From: Fidelibacterota bacterium
GTDB lineage: Bacteria > Fidelibacterota > Marinisomatia > SCGC-AAA003-L08 > GCA-2689995
Length of the DNA: 64,000 nt
Direction of reading: 5' to 3'
NCBI GenBank assembly: GCA_002689995.1
Contig: NZIV01000011.1
Coordinates: 91,372 to 155,371 of the forward strand
Below, one piece after another: positions 1 through 8,879 of the stretch (position 1 is the first letter of the stretch; each line of letters opens with the position of its first letter). Made by a program: the position numbers and the translations under genes. Below the pieces are notes generated by a model that saw nothing but the letters and a program-made list of their open reading frames with translations, ran no database searches and was not told the origin of the DNA.

Positions 1-2
1 GG

Positions 3-1616
3 GATAAAAAGTGGGAATTAATCACTTCTGCAAGATTTGATTATCACGATCAAATCAAAGATGAAGGATTACAATTTGGTCCTAAAATTGGTTTATTTTA
101 CAATCCAAGTGATTTATATTCATTTAGATTTACTTTTGGTAGAGCTTTTAATACTCCATCTACAGCAACATTACATACTGACCTATTTGTAGGGATGTGG
201 AATATTTTTCCAATTTATTGGAAAGGTAATAAAGATGGTACTCCATATCCACGTGTAGACTTGAATAGCAGTAATGTTGTTACTCCAACTCATATAATAC
301 CAATTGAAAATATTAATAATACTAATGATTGTATTGAAACTACCGAAGAGTGGTGTTATAAACAAATTGGAGCCTATGATTTTGACGATGGCTCTAATTT
401 CTCATATACTGAAAGAGTCGATGGTGCTCCATATTTTTATAATTTATTAGATGGCGATGCACCTTTTGATATGATACCGATTGATACATCTAAATATAGC
501 ATATTTATACCAGAGTTTGGTGGTGATGGTGTGACCTATAGTGCTGAAGAAACATTTAATTTATCTGATGTTGAACCTTTAAAGTCTGAAGAGATTTATT
601 CGTGGGAGCTTGGATTTAAAGGTATGATTACTGAAAAAACAATTTTAACTACTGATTATTTTTTAAGTCATTATTTAGATTTTTTTAGTCCAGCAAGATT
701 TATAACGCCTATGGTTAGAAAAAGAGGTACCGATCAAATAGTTGGATTTGTACCACCTAATCAAAATGGTTTACAAGCTCCATATGGTACTTCATGGGAT
801 GGAGTTGATAATGACTTTGATTGGGCAACTTATGCTCCATATTTTGGTTGGAATGATGATAAAAATGGTGACGGAAATCCAATAGATAACGGTGAATGGG
901 GCCTAATAGATTTTGCAAATCCGGATGAAACTATGAATTATGATACAGGCCTAATTGAGGAAACACCATTTACTGCATATTATCCATATGAAGTAGGATT
1001 TACAGGAACATCGATAGATGGAGAATATTTTTTAGATCCTATTGCTAATGCTAGTTTATGGGATGCTGTGGGTGTTGATGAATGGCACCCTCAACAAGGA
1101 TTAAACGAGGCTGAAATGGTTGCATTTTTTGGAACAGACAGTGTACCAGGAAGACCGTATGCACCACCTCAAATCCTTTTAGCTTCAATGAATTATGGTA
1201 GTGTATGGCAGTCAGGAATTGATGCAGGGTTTACTCATATATTTTCAAGAGACCTGATTTTTGATGGTAACTTTTCATGGTACAATTCAACAACATTTTA
1301 TAATGAATTATCTAAAAAAGAGGAACCAATTAATGCACCAAAATTTAAGTGGAATTTCAGTTTAAAATATGCATCAAAATTTGGTGATATGGCATTAAAC
1401 TATAGACATGTAGATGGGTATGAATGGCAGGATGGTTTGTGGTCAACATACATTGATGCCTATGATATTTTTGATTTTCATTATAACTATAAAGTTAATA
1501 ATCACCTGAAATTGAGTGTTTCTGCTTTAAACTTTTTTAATAATATACACAGAGAATTAGCAGGTGGAGCAAAAATGGGAAGGCAAGTTATCTTTAGATT
1601 AACTTCTTCTTTTTAA
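3..1616 (+). CDS. TonB-dependent receptor, C-terminal part (5' end outside window)
   Basis: The frame is open from base 3, the first complete codon, to TAA at 1614-1616. The gene therefore begins upstream and about 537 C-terminal residues are present. The product is inferred to be an outer-membrane 22-strand barrel that imports a ligand with TonB/ExbBD energy. Visible support: alternating aromatic/polar strands at the start (FRFTFGRAFNTPS, typical of late barrel strands) and a closing segment ending in a hydrophobic strand and terminal Phe (RQVIFRLTSSF), as outer-membrane barrels do. Around 850-900 an Asp/Asn/Gly-rich loop (DDKNGDGN) looks like a Ca-binding insert. The plug domain and TonB box lie outside the window, so the substrate cannot be guessed. 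A PAP2 gene follows after 12 bases. Confidence 0.82.
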   Translation, partial: DKKWELITSARFDYHDQIKDEGLQFGPKIGLFYNPSDLYSFRFTFGRAFNTPSTATLHTDLFVGMWNIFPIYWKGNKDGTPYPRVDLNSSNVVTPTHIIPIENINNTNDCIETTEEWCYKQIGAYDFDDGSNFSYTERVDGAPYFYNLLDGDAPFDMIPIDTSKYSIFIPEFGGDGVTYSAEETFNLSDVEPLKSEEIYSWELGFKGMITEKTILTTDYFLSHYLDFFSPARFITPMVRKRGTDQIVGFVPPNQNGLQAPYGTSWDGVDNDFDWATYAPYFGWNDDKNGDGNPIDNGEWGLIDFANPDETMNYDTGLIEETPFTAYYPYEVGFTGTSIDGEYFLDPIANASLWDAVGVDEWHPQQGLNEAEMVAFFGTDSVPGRPYAPPQILLASMNYGSVWQSGIDAGFTHIFSRDLIFDGNFSWYNSTTFYNELSKKEEPINAPKFKWNFSLKYASKFGDMALNYRHVDGYEWQDGLWSTYIDAYDIFDFHYNYKVNNHLKLSVSALNFFNNIHRELAGGAKMGRQVIFRLTSSF

Positions 1617-1628
1617 TTATTTTAATTT

Positions 1629-2201
1629 ATGTTGTTAATTTTTGATTATTTTCAAAAAATAGATATAAAAATACTTGAAATTATCAATATAAATTTATCA
1701 AATCCTGTATTTGATTTCTTAATGCCAATTATTGATAAGCCGGTAGGATTCATTCTACCTGTTTTTATTTTTTGGATTTTTACAATTTTCAAATATTCTG
1801 TAAAAAGGAAGAAAATACTTTTACTTATACCATTAGTTATTGCTTTTACAGACCAATTAGGTTATAGAATAAAAAAGTTAGAAATAAGAGAGCGGCCATG
1901 GGTTCAGAATGAGCAATTAAATCATTTAGGTGGTAAAGGTGGAAAACAATTTTCATTTCCATCAAATCATGCTGCTAATTCAATGGCAATGGCTACCGTA
2001 TTTGTGGAGATATTAGGAAAAAGTTATTGGTTCTTATTTTTTTTAGCTTTTTTTTCAGGGTATTCTCGAATTTATATAGGAGTCCACTATCCTGGAGATG
2101 TATTGTCTGGTTTTATATTAGGTTGGTTAGTTGCTAAAATGATTTTTATAGCAACTAATAAAATTCAATCTAATTTGGTAAAATATCATCAGGTAGATTA
2201 A
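1629..2201 (+). CDS. PAP2-family membrane phosphatase
   Basis: A 190-residue integral membrane phosphatase with the three-part PAP2 signature: KKLEIRERP (about residues 82-90), PSNH (111-114) and SR..(5)..H...D (S146, R147, H153, D157). Hydrophobic helices surround the motifs. Family members dephosphorylate undecaprenyl diphosphate, phosphatidylglycerophosphate or other lipid phosphates at the periplasmic face; the sequence alone does not say which. It follows the TonB receptor by 12 bases on the same strand. Its last 32 bases overlap the 3' end of the convergent DUF3467 gene. An UppP-like role in cell-wall lipid recycling is a reasonable guess only. Confidence 0.88.
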   Translation: MLLIFDYFQKIDIKILEIININLSNPVFDFLMPIIDKPVGFILPVFIFWIFTIFKYSVKRKKILLLIPLVIAFTDQLGYRIKKLEIRERPWVQNEQLNHLGGKGGKQFSFPSNHAANSMAMATVFVEILGKSYWFLFFLAFFSGYSRIYIGVHYPGDVLSGFILGWLVAKMIFIATNKIQSNLVKYHQVD

Positions 2202-2493
2202 AAGTTGGCGGTTTTATTCCTTCTTGGGTTTGTACTTTAATCTCACCAAACTTTGCTTCATATTTACCAACGTTATCTTTAAGAATATTTAAAAGTGTTT
2301 TAAGATGGCTAGGGGCCATAATGATTCGTGATTTTACTTTTGCTTTTTTTAATCCGGGTGCTACTCGGATAAAATCTAATATAAATTCAGCCTGCGAATG
2401 GGATGCAATAGTTAAATTTGCATATTCACCTTGACCAGTTTGTTCATCTAACTCAATTTGTATTTGATGTTGCTTTTTAGTTTTTTCATTCAT
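2170..2493 (-). CDS. DUF3467 family protein
   Basis: A 107-residue soluble protein. The order of motifs fits DUF3467: an N-terminal strand (IQIELDEQTGQGEYANL), a central segment on FILDFIRVAPG, then a serine/proline turn MAPSHLK leading into a helix ending before KYEAKFGEI. The family is widespread in bacteria and archaea and has no established function that I know of. It starts only 3 bases after the stop of the zinc-ribbon gene, so the two are probably co-transcribed. The 3' end overlaps the opposing PAP2 gene by 32 bases. Confidence 0.8.
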   Translation of the reverse strand: MNEKTKKQHQIQIELDEQTGQGEYANLTIASHSQAEFILDFIRVAPGLKKAKVKSRIIMAPSHLKTLLNILKDNVGKYEAKFGEIKVQTQEGIKPPTFNLPDDILPN

Positions 2494-2496
2494 TGA

Positions 2497-2907
2497 TTAT
2501 GCCTCACCTTCTACATCATTATCATCTTGTTTATTAAATTCTTGCCAATCTTCTTCTAGACCTTTCCACTTTCTGAATTCTTTTTCATCCGTGCTTACTT
2601 CGTGTAGATCAACATTAATATCATCATATCGATCCATCTTTTCTGCTTTATCTTCAAATTCATCTGGATCAGTTTCATCTTTTTGTTCTTTTTCAGTTTC
2701 ATTCTTTTTTATTTCATCACCATACAGAATTTCATCAAAAAAATCAATATTACTAACTATCCCCTGCATCATGAGAAATTCGAGGAAGCCTAAAAATCGT
2801 TTATCTTTTAAGTTAACACCACAATTTGGGCAAGTTAACTTTTCTTCCAAATGCTCTTCTGGAATAGAATTGGAGCATTTTGGACAAATTATACCTTCAA
2901 ATGACAT
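2497..2907 (-). CDS. Zinc-ribbon protein with acidic tail
   Basis: A 136-residue protein with two CxxC knuckles near the N-terminus (CPKC at about 8-11, CPNC at about 27-30), consistent with one zinc ribbon. A hydrophobic stretch FLGFLEFLMMQGIV follows, then a very acidic, low-complexity region rich in Glu, Asp and Lys. No enzymatic motif is visible. It lies directly upstream of the DUF3467 gene (3-base gap), which suggests one transcript. The function is not recognisable; an adaptor or nucleic-acid-associated role would be a guess from the zinc ribbon alone. Confidence 0.6.
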   Translation of the reverse strand: MSFEGIICPKCSNSIPEEHLEEKLTCPNCGVNLKDKRFLGFLEFLMMQGIVSNIDFFDEILYGDEIKKNETEKEQKDETDPDEFEDKAEKMDRYDDINVDLHEVSTDEKEFRKWKGLEEDWQEFNKQDDNDVEGEA

Positions 2908-2968
2908 ATATTCCCTTATAATAATAGTGCGAAAATATAAAATTAGAATTTATCTGTTGCAAAGGATT

Positions 2969-4147
2969 TTATAAAAATTTATATAAGTTTTTTAGTCGAT
3001 TTATTACAGCGGTAGTTAAATTTTTATTTCTTCTCTTTTTCATTCTATTACATGTTTCTATAAATAAGTTCCATTTAACAACCTCAGATTTACCCCATTT
3101 AAAAGAAGGAATATATTTTTCCTGAAAGCCTCCACCAAATACATTTGCACCAATTCCTATATAAGATCCAGTATTTAACATTGTTGAAATTCCAGTTCGC
3201 ACAAAATCACCAATCATAGCACCTATAAATATTTCACCAGTTTTCACTTCAAGCTCAGGGAATTTAAATTTAATTTGACCATATGTATTCTTTAAATCAC
3301 TACTTGTTGTGTTAGCACCTAAATTCACCCATTCTCCAACGTAAGAATGCCCTAAATATCCATCATGTTGTTTATTACTATATCCATGGATAATAGAGTC
3401 TTCAACCTCTCCTCCAATTTTACAAAAAGGACCTATTATTACATTTCCTCTAAGATTTGCTCCTGGATTTATTATAGAATTTTTTCCGATATATAATGGT
3501 CCTTGTAATAGAGCACCAATTTCAATTAATGTGTTTTTCTCTATAATTACAGGACCGTTACTAGCATCAATTATAACTCCTGCTTTTATAATTGTATCTG
3601 TACCACAGTGAATAGACTCTTCATTAACCATAATTGCTGAGTGATGGATATTTCCATGTCGAACTGGAAAGTTTTTTAAAAAATCTTCTTGAATTTGGTG
3701 ATGACTTTCTTTGATTGCGTCCCATAAAAATGAGATATGAGGGAGTTCTATTTGAGATGTTACTTTTCGTTTTGATAGTATCATTTTCTCAATTTGGTCA
3801 AAGATAATTTTATTTGAGACAGTAAATGCAAATAGAATATCTTCATTTGCATAAGTCTTACCATCACTTATATTCTTTAATATATTCTCTGACCATATGG
3901 TAGCTCCATTTAACCAAATACCAGGTTCAATAGTATTTGGATTTACGTTTAGATTATTAAACTTTTCAGAAATTATCTCTTCAATCTCAGGACGAACTAT
4001 TAAAGAAATAGAATCAGTAGGCTTTAATATTGAGAATAATCTATCTAAATTTGTAAATTTTCCACATCTAACCTCAAATGATGCGTGTAAATCAGAGAAT
4101 GGTTTTAGAAATTGAGTAAAATGATCTTCAAATAAAATATAATTCAT
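2969..4147 (-). CDS. GlmU-family sugar nucleotidyltransferase/acyltransferase (alternative bacterial GlmU)
   Basis: A 392-residue protein of the alternative GlmU type seen in Bacteroidetes and relatives. The N-terminal half starts MNYILFEDHF and replaces the classical GlmU pyrophosphorylase domain. The C-terminal half is a left-handed beta-helix built of hexapeptide repeats (VIIEKNTLIEIGALL, PLYIGKNSIINPGANL, NVIIGPFCKIGG), ending with the EWVNLGANTTSSDLKNTYG region typical of GlmU-like acyltransferases. The expected reaction is acetylation of glucosamine-1-phosphate and UDP-GlcNAc formation for peptidoglycan and LPS; other sugar phosphates are possible. Its ATG overlaps the stop of the upstream GT9-like gene (ATGA), so the pair is translationally coupled. 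Confidence 0.78.
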   Translation of the reverse strand: MNYILFEDHFTQFLKPFSDLHASFEVRCGKFTNLDRLFSILKPTDSISLIVRPEIEEIISEKFNNLNVNPNTIEPGIWLNGATIWSENILKNISDGKTYANEDILFAFTVSNKIIFDQIEKMILSKRKVTSQIELPHISFLWDAIKESHHQIQEDFLKNFPVRHGNIHHSAIMVNEESIHCGTDTIIKAGVIIDASNGPVIIEKNTLIEIGALLQGPLYIGKNSIINPGANLRGNVIIGPFCKIGGEVEDSIIHGYSNKQHDGYLGHSYVGEWVNLGANTTSSDLKNTYGQIKFKFPELEVKTGEIFIGAMIGDFVRTGISTMLNTGSYIGIGANVFGGGFQEKYIPSFKWGKSEVVKWNLFIETCNRMKKRRNKNLTTAVINRLKNLYKFL

Positions 4148-4677
4148 GATATTTTTAATATATTTTTTATTTGCCCGTAGCTAGTTTCTAAAAATTTATT
4201 ATTAGATAAATCCAATTGTATATTATAAAAAGTATCTGAAATATTAGATTTAAATCCAATTTTATATGTCGCAGTTATATTTTTAATTATTTCAGATATA
4301 GCTATATTTGTTGTTGGATTAAGATCTATTATCATGTCATACTTTTTTAAGTTATCAATACTTTTATTTAACTTTATAATATTATTTCCATTTTTTAAAT
4401 ATGTGAATTTATCACAATTAATAGATTCGATTAATTTTTTTAAATTATCTGATAAACAAATATGAATTTCTACCCCTTTATCTTGTAATTCATTTAATGT
4501 TTTGAAAGAGTATGAGGCAATTCTGCAATACTTTTCATCTATTGGAAAGAAAATTAGTATTGCATTATTAATTCTTGAATAACTATCAATAGTTAGTGAA
4601 GAATTTATTTTTCCGAAATGGTTTCGAAGTCTTAAAATTCCTACTTTGAATTTTAGTATAAAATCATCAAAATTCAT
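4144..4677 (-). CDS. GT9/heptosyltransferase-like protein, N-terminal half only
   Basis: A 177-residue protein resembling the first Rossmann domain of glycosyltransferase family 9. An N-terminal strand (AILIFFPI) precedes a helix, then a second strand-turn (VEIHICLSD). The segment YDMIIDLNPTTN corresponds to the yDlvIDLqg motif of heptosyltransferases, and KIGFKSN to their rIGf motif. GT9 enzymes are normally about 330-360 residues; the nucleotide-sugar-binding second domain is absent. It could be a degenerated transferase, a split partner or a fold relative with another job. It lies directly upstream of, and overlaps, the GlmU-like gene. The family match is by eye and weak. Confidence 0.5.
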   Translation of the reverse strand: MNFDDFILKFKVGILRLRNHFGKINSSLTIDSYSRINNAILIFFPIDEKYCRIASYSFKTLNELQDKGVEIHICLSDNLKKLIESINCDKFTYLKNGNNIIKLNKSIDNLKKYDMIIDLNPTTNIAISEIIKNITATYKIGFKSNISDTFYNIQLDLSNNKFLETSYGQIKNILKIS

Positions 4678-4726
4678 CTAGTCGTAAGTTACGAAAATGT
4701 TATTTAGATTTCTGAGAATAAAACAA

Positions 4727-6727
4727 ATGAAAATTATTTTTTATATATTAATTATTTCTTCTATTTTTTGTTCTGAATTGGGAAGTGAGTCCTACATTTG
4801 GCCAACAGATGCAAGTAAAACTCTAACTGCTGTATTTGGAGATGTACGCCCACGTCGTTATCATGCAGGACTGGATGTTAGAACTTATGGACTCTCTGGA
4901 CATGATTTGTATGCAATTGAAGATGGTTATATAGAGCGAATAAGAGTAAGTTCATCAGGTTATGGAAAAGCAATTTATTTACGATTGAAAGATAATAGAA
5001 TTGCAGTTTATGCACATTTATCACAATTTACACCTCAATTAAATAGTCTGGTAAAAGAATACCAAAAAAGTGCTAACAAATATTCAATCAATCAGATTTT
5101 AGAACCAAATAAATATTTAGTTAAAAAAGGAGATATAATAGGTTATACTGGTGATACTGGAAGTATATCTGGACCTCATTTGCATTTTGAAATTAGAGAT
5201 GAAAACAATAAGCCTCTGAACCCATTATTAACAAATTATTCAATTAAGGATTCTCATTTTCCCGTAGCAAAGATGTTGGCAATTATTCCACTTGAAGAGA
5301 TATCTAGAGTTAATGGGGATATCAAACCAGTCACTGTCCCAATAAAAAAAATTAATAATAAGATCTATAAAATTGATGAGAAGATAAATATCTCTGGTCC
5401 ATTTGGACTTGCTATCCAAATTATTGATAAAATTGATAAGCAACCATTTAAATTTGGTCTATATCGATTAGAAATGAATATAAATGGAAAGAAGTATTAT
5501 TCTATTAAATATGAACAATTTGACTTTAATGAAGGTGAATTAGTTTATACTGAAAGAGATTATGCATTAATCCGAAATGGTGAAGGAAAGTATTATAGAC
5601 TATTTAGAGATAGTAAAAGAAAAAAACTGTCATTTCATCAGGATGGATTAGAGAGTTTAATTAATCTTCCAATTGGCCAACATGATTTAGAGATTATTGC
5701 TAGTGATTACAATAATAATGAAATTATAGTAAAAGGTAAAATAAATTTAGAGAAAACAAAAATTAAATACTCAGAGGCTACATTTTCAAATAATGAAAAA
5801 AATTATGGTAAAAATTGTATTAATTGTAAAATTAATCAGTTTGAACATGGCACATTTATTTCTGTTCCTAAGGAAGGTTTTAATAGCATTCCTGAAATAA
5901 TATTCATTAATAATGAAAAAAGTAATAAACCTATTGATATTTATCATTCTCAGGATATTGAAAATTTTAATTATGTATTTAATCCAACGAGTGTAGGTGA
6001 AATAAGTGGAATTATTTTTTATTCAAAAGATCAAAAGTTAGAACATAAATTAATTGGTAAGCCTGCAATACCAGAAAAACCATTTTATATTGACTTTGAA
6101 AAGGAAGTATCTGTCGTAGGATCAGGTGATACTTTTTATGACTCTACATTTGTCTGGATTAAGAAATTAAATTCAATCAAAAGTAATGAGGGTAAAATAA
6201 TTAGTGGACCATGGGAAATTGGTCCTGAATATATTCCTTATAAAAATCAAATTGATATTCAAGTTAAATATTCTCCAGAGAATATGAAACTAAAGGATAA
6301 TATTTCAATTTATTATTTGAATAAGAAAAATCAAGCCTGGTACTATATGCCAACAACTTTTGATTTTGATAAGAATATTTTTAAAACTTCGGCATTATCA
6401 GGAGAAGTTTTTGCATTAATAATGGAATCCGAGTCTCCTAAAATTAATAGTTTTTTCCCTCAATTTGGGAAGCAGTTAAATTCAAATAAACAAAATCAAT
6501 TAAGTTTTAAAATAACAGATAACTTATCAGGAATTGATGGTGAGAATGATGTTAAAGTTTATATAAATCAAAATCCTATTATTCATGAATATAATTCCTA
6601 TCGAAAAGAAGTTATTTATGATTTAAATGAAGATTTGAAATCTGGGAAAAATTTGGTCAAGATTGTTGTAAATGATCGTGCTGCAAATTCAACAATAATT
6701 AGTGGACATTGGTTTTATAATGACTGA
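4727..6727 (+). CDS. M23/LytM-family peptidase with C-terminal beta-rich region
   Basis: A secreted envelope protein with a signal peptide (MKIIFYILIISSIFCSELG) when started at 4727; an in-frame ATG at 4697 would add ten residues before it, so I prefer 4727. The LytM metalloendopeptidase core is complete: HAGLDVRT supplies the first His and Asp ligands (about residues 46 and 50), AHLSQF follows, and GPHLHFEIRD supplies the HxH pair (about 151-153). Active family members cleave peptidoglycan cross-bridges; others with intact folds regulate amidases. The remaining ~480 residues are beta-rich, probably Ig-like domains, with an xDNLSGIDGE segment near the C-terminus. It ends base-to-base against the convergent PBP gene, with no room for a terminator. 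Confidence 0.87.
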   Translation: MKIIFYILIISSIFCSELGSESYIWPTDASKTLTAVFGDVRPRRYHAGLDVRTYGLSGHDLYAIEDGYIERIRVSSSGYGKAIYLRLKDNRIAVYAHLSQFTPQLNSLVKEYQKSANKYSINQILEPNKYLVKKGDIIGYTGDTGSISGPHLHFEIRDENNKPLNPLLTNYSIKDSHFPVAKMLAIIPLEEISRVNGDIKPVTVPIKKINNKIYKIDEKINISGPFGLAIQIIDKIDKQPFKFGLYRLEMNINGKKYYSIKYEQFDFNEGELVYTERDYALIRNGEGKYYRLFRDSKRKKLSFHQDGLESLINLPIGQHDLEIIASDYNNNEIIVKGKINLEKTKIKYSEATFSNNEKNYGKNCINCKINQFEHGTFISVPKEGFNSIPEIIFINNEKSNKPIDIYHSQDIENFNYVFNPTSVGEISGIIFYSKDQKLEHKLIGKPAIPEKPFYIDFEKEVSVVGSGDTFYDSTFVWIKKLNSIKSNEGKIISGPWEIGPEYIPYKNQIDIQVKYSPENMKLKDNISIYYLNKKNQAWYYMPTTFDFDKNIFKTSALSGEVFALIMESESPKINSFFPQFGKQLNSNKQNQLSFKITDNLSGIDGENDVKVYINQNPIIHEYNSYRKEVIYDLNEDLKSGKNLVKIVVNDRAANSTIISGHWFYND

Positions 6728-8878
6728 TTAACTTTTTCTTTTAAACCTATCAAATGCATCTTTATGTTGTTTACATTTATATTTTGGCTTGAAATCCTTG
6801 ATATAAATTTCTTTCATCAAAGGGCAATAGCGATTAGGCAAATCATAAGTATCTGAGCAAATATTAACTTCTTCAACATCATCAGGCATTTTCCAGCCTT
6901 CATCATCCCATCCTTTAATATTATAAATATTTTTTATTGTTTTACCAAAAATAGGTAAAGCAGCAGATCCACCAAACTGTTTTTCTCCTAATGAAATAGC
7001 AGGATCATCAAGACCAACCCAAATGCCAATAGCAATTCGAGGAGTATAACCTACAAACCAAGCATCCGCTTTACTATTAGTCGTACCAGTTTTACCTGCA
7101 AGTGATTTATCAAATTTATATTTCCATCTTAAAGAACTACCAGTACCATCATCTATTACAGATCTCATCATATCGCGTAAAACATAAATTAATGCCTCAT
7201 CTTTTACTTCCTTTGATTCCGTTGTAAAAGTTTTAATTACACGACCATAACGATCTTCAATACGTTCAATATATTGAGGTTTATTCAATACTCCATTATT
7301 TGCAATTGCAGCATAAGCAGAAGTAATTTCAATAGGATATACTTCTGATACTCCTAAAGCAATTGCATCAACAGGACGAATTTTTGTTGTAATCCCAAAT
7401 TGTTCAGCATTCATTTTGATTTGTATGGGCGTTATTAATTCTTGAACAATTCTTACTGAAACTAAATTTAATGATTTCTTAAGTCCGTAGCGCATAGTCT
7501 CTAATAAACTAGTTGAGCCATCCCAATTTTGAGGATTCCATCTAACAGTATCATCAATAAAGAACACTAATGGTTGATTTAGTAGTTGGTGTGTAGGAGG
7601 GTAGCCCTGCTCTAGAGCTGTTAAATAGATAAAAGGTTTAAATACTGATCCAGGCTGTCTCTTAGCTTGGGTAGCACGGTTAAAGTGGTCACGGTATTCT
7701 TTTTCTTGTCTTCCACCAATCATTCCAAGAACTTTTCCTGTTTTAACATCTATTGCTACTGCAGCTCCTTGAACTAGAAACTGATTTTTCAACTTTAATG
7801 GTATTGGTTTATTATTCTCAAAAATTGTTAAAATAGAATCTTTTGGAAAACCAGTTCGGGCTAATGCACGCTTTAATTTTTTAGGACTTTTTTTAAATTC
7901 TTTGATTAATATATTTTGATTTCTTTTTATTTCACTATTAAAAGCCTCTTCAAGTATTGATTGAATTTCCATATCAAGAGTTGTGTGAATTATCAGGCCA
8001 TCTTGGTAAAGATTAACATTTAAATCTTCGTCAATTTTCTCAAGCTCTCTTCTAACATGTTCAGAAAAGTAAGGAGCAAGTCCAGGATTTATTGTTCCTG
8101 TATCTGGGATTACATCATTAGACAAAGCAATATCATGTTGCTTTTCAGTTATATAGCCTACAGTTTTCATACTTCTTAAAACAATTTTTTTCCTAATTTT
8201 AGCTTTTTCAGGATGACGAATTGGTGAATAATACGCTGGTGCAGGCAACATTCCTATAATAGTTGCAGCTTCAGCTAAGGATAATTCTTCAGCATGTTTC
8301 CCAAAATAATACATCGATGCAGATTGTACTCCATATCTTCCATGTCCAAAATAAACAGAATTTAAATATAATTCCATAATTTCAGATTTTGTAAATGTTT
8401 TTTCAATTTGGATTGCTGTTAATAGTTCTTTTAATTTTCGAGTGATAGTTTTTTCAAACCCAATTGTATTATACATATTTCTTGCGAGTTGTTGCGTAAT
8501 TGTACTGGCTCCCTGTCGAGTACTTAATGTCATTACATCAATAAAAATCGCTCTTATAATACCTTTGATATCAATTCCTGAATGCTCATAAAAGTCACGA
8601 TCCTCCATTGATAGTACTGCATTAATAAGATTTTGAGGCATTTTACCAAGAGGAATTACATCCCTTTTTTGAATGTATAATTCTTTTAATAATTTTTTAT
8701 CATTAGAAATTATTTTAGAAATAGTTTCGGGATTAAACTTTTGTAATTCTTCAAGAGAGGGTAAATCTCTTGAAAGAATAATCATAAAAATAACAACGCC
8801 AATGAATACTGTAAATAATAAAAGAAAAGTATTTAAAAATACTTTTAAAAATGAAGTAGATTCCTTGTTTTTGGGCAA
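6728..8878 (-). CDS. ponA: Penicillin-binding protein 1A-type bifunctional transglycosylase/transpeptidase
   Basis: A 716-residue class A PBP that polymerises lipid II and cross-links peptidoglycan. One N-terminal membrane anchor (about 11-36) precedes a GT51 domain with the catalytic EDRDFYEHSG motif (about 92-101), QGASTITQQLARN and the GHGRYG region. The transpeptidase domain has SVFK (Ser411), SLN (469-471) and KTGTT (596-600). Length and motif spacing are normal. It lies one base past the end of fumC on the same strand, so it is probably the last gene of the kor-CBS-fumC unit. mrcA is an equivalent name. Confidence 0.95.
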   Translation of the reverse strand: MPKNKESTSFLKVFLNTFLLLFTVFIGVVIFMIILSRDLPSLEELQKFNPETISKIISNDKKLLKELYIQKRDVIPLGKMPQNLINAVLSMEDRDFYEHSGIDIKGIIRAIFIDVMTLSTRQGASTITQQLARNMYNTIGFEKTITRKLKELLTAIQIEKTFTKSEIMELYLNSVYFGHGRYGVQSASMYYFGKHAEELSLAEAATIIGMLPAPAYYSPIRHPEKAKIRKKIVLRSMKTVGYITEKQHDIALSNDVIPDTGTINPGLAPYFSEHVRRELEKIDEDLNVNLYQDGLIIHTTLDMEIQSILEEAFNSEIKRNQNILIKEFKKSPKKLKRALARTGFPKDSILTIFENNKPIPLKLKNQFLVQGAAVAIDVKTGKVLGMIGGRQEKEYRDHFNRATQAKRQPGSVFKPFIYLTALEQGYPPTHQLLNQPLVFFIDDTVRWNPQNWDGSTSLLETMRYGLKKSLNLVSVRIVQELITPIQIKMNAEQFGITTKIRPVDAIALGVSEVYPIEITSAYAAIANNGVLNKPQYIERIEDRYGRVIKTFTTESKEVKDEALIYVLRDMMRSVIDDGTGSSLRWKYKFDKSLAGKTGTTNSKADAWFVGYTPRIAIGIWVGLDDPAISLGEKQFGGSAALPIFGKTIKNIYNIKGWDDEGWKMPDDVEEVNICSDTYDLPNRYCPLMKEIYIKDFKPKYKCKQHKDAFDRFKRKS

Positions 8879-8879
8879 A

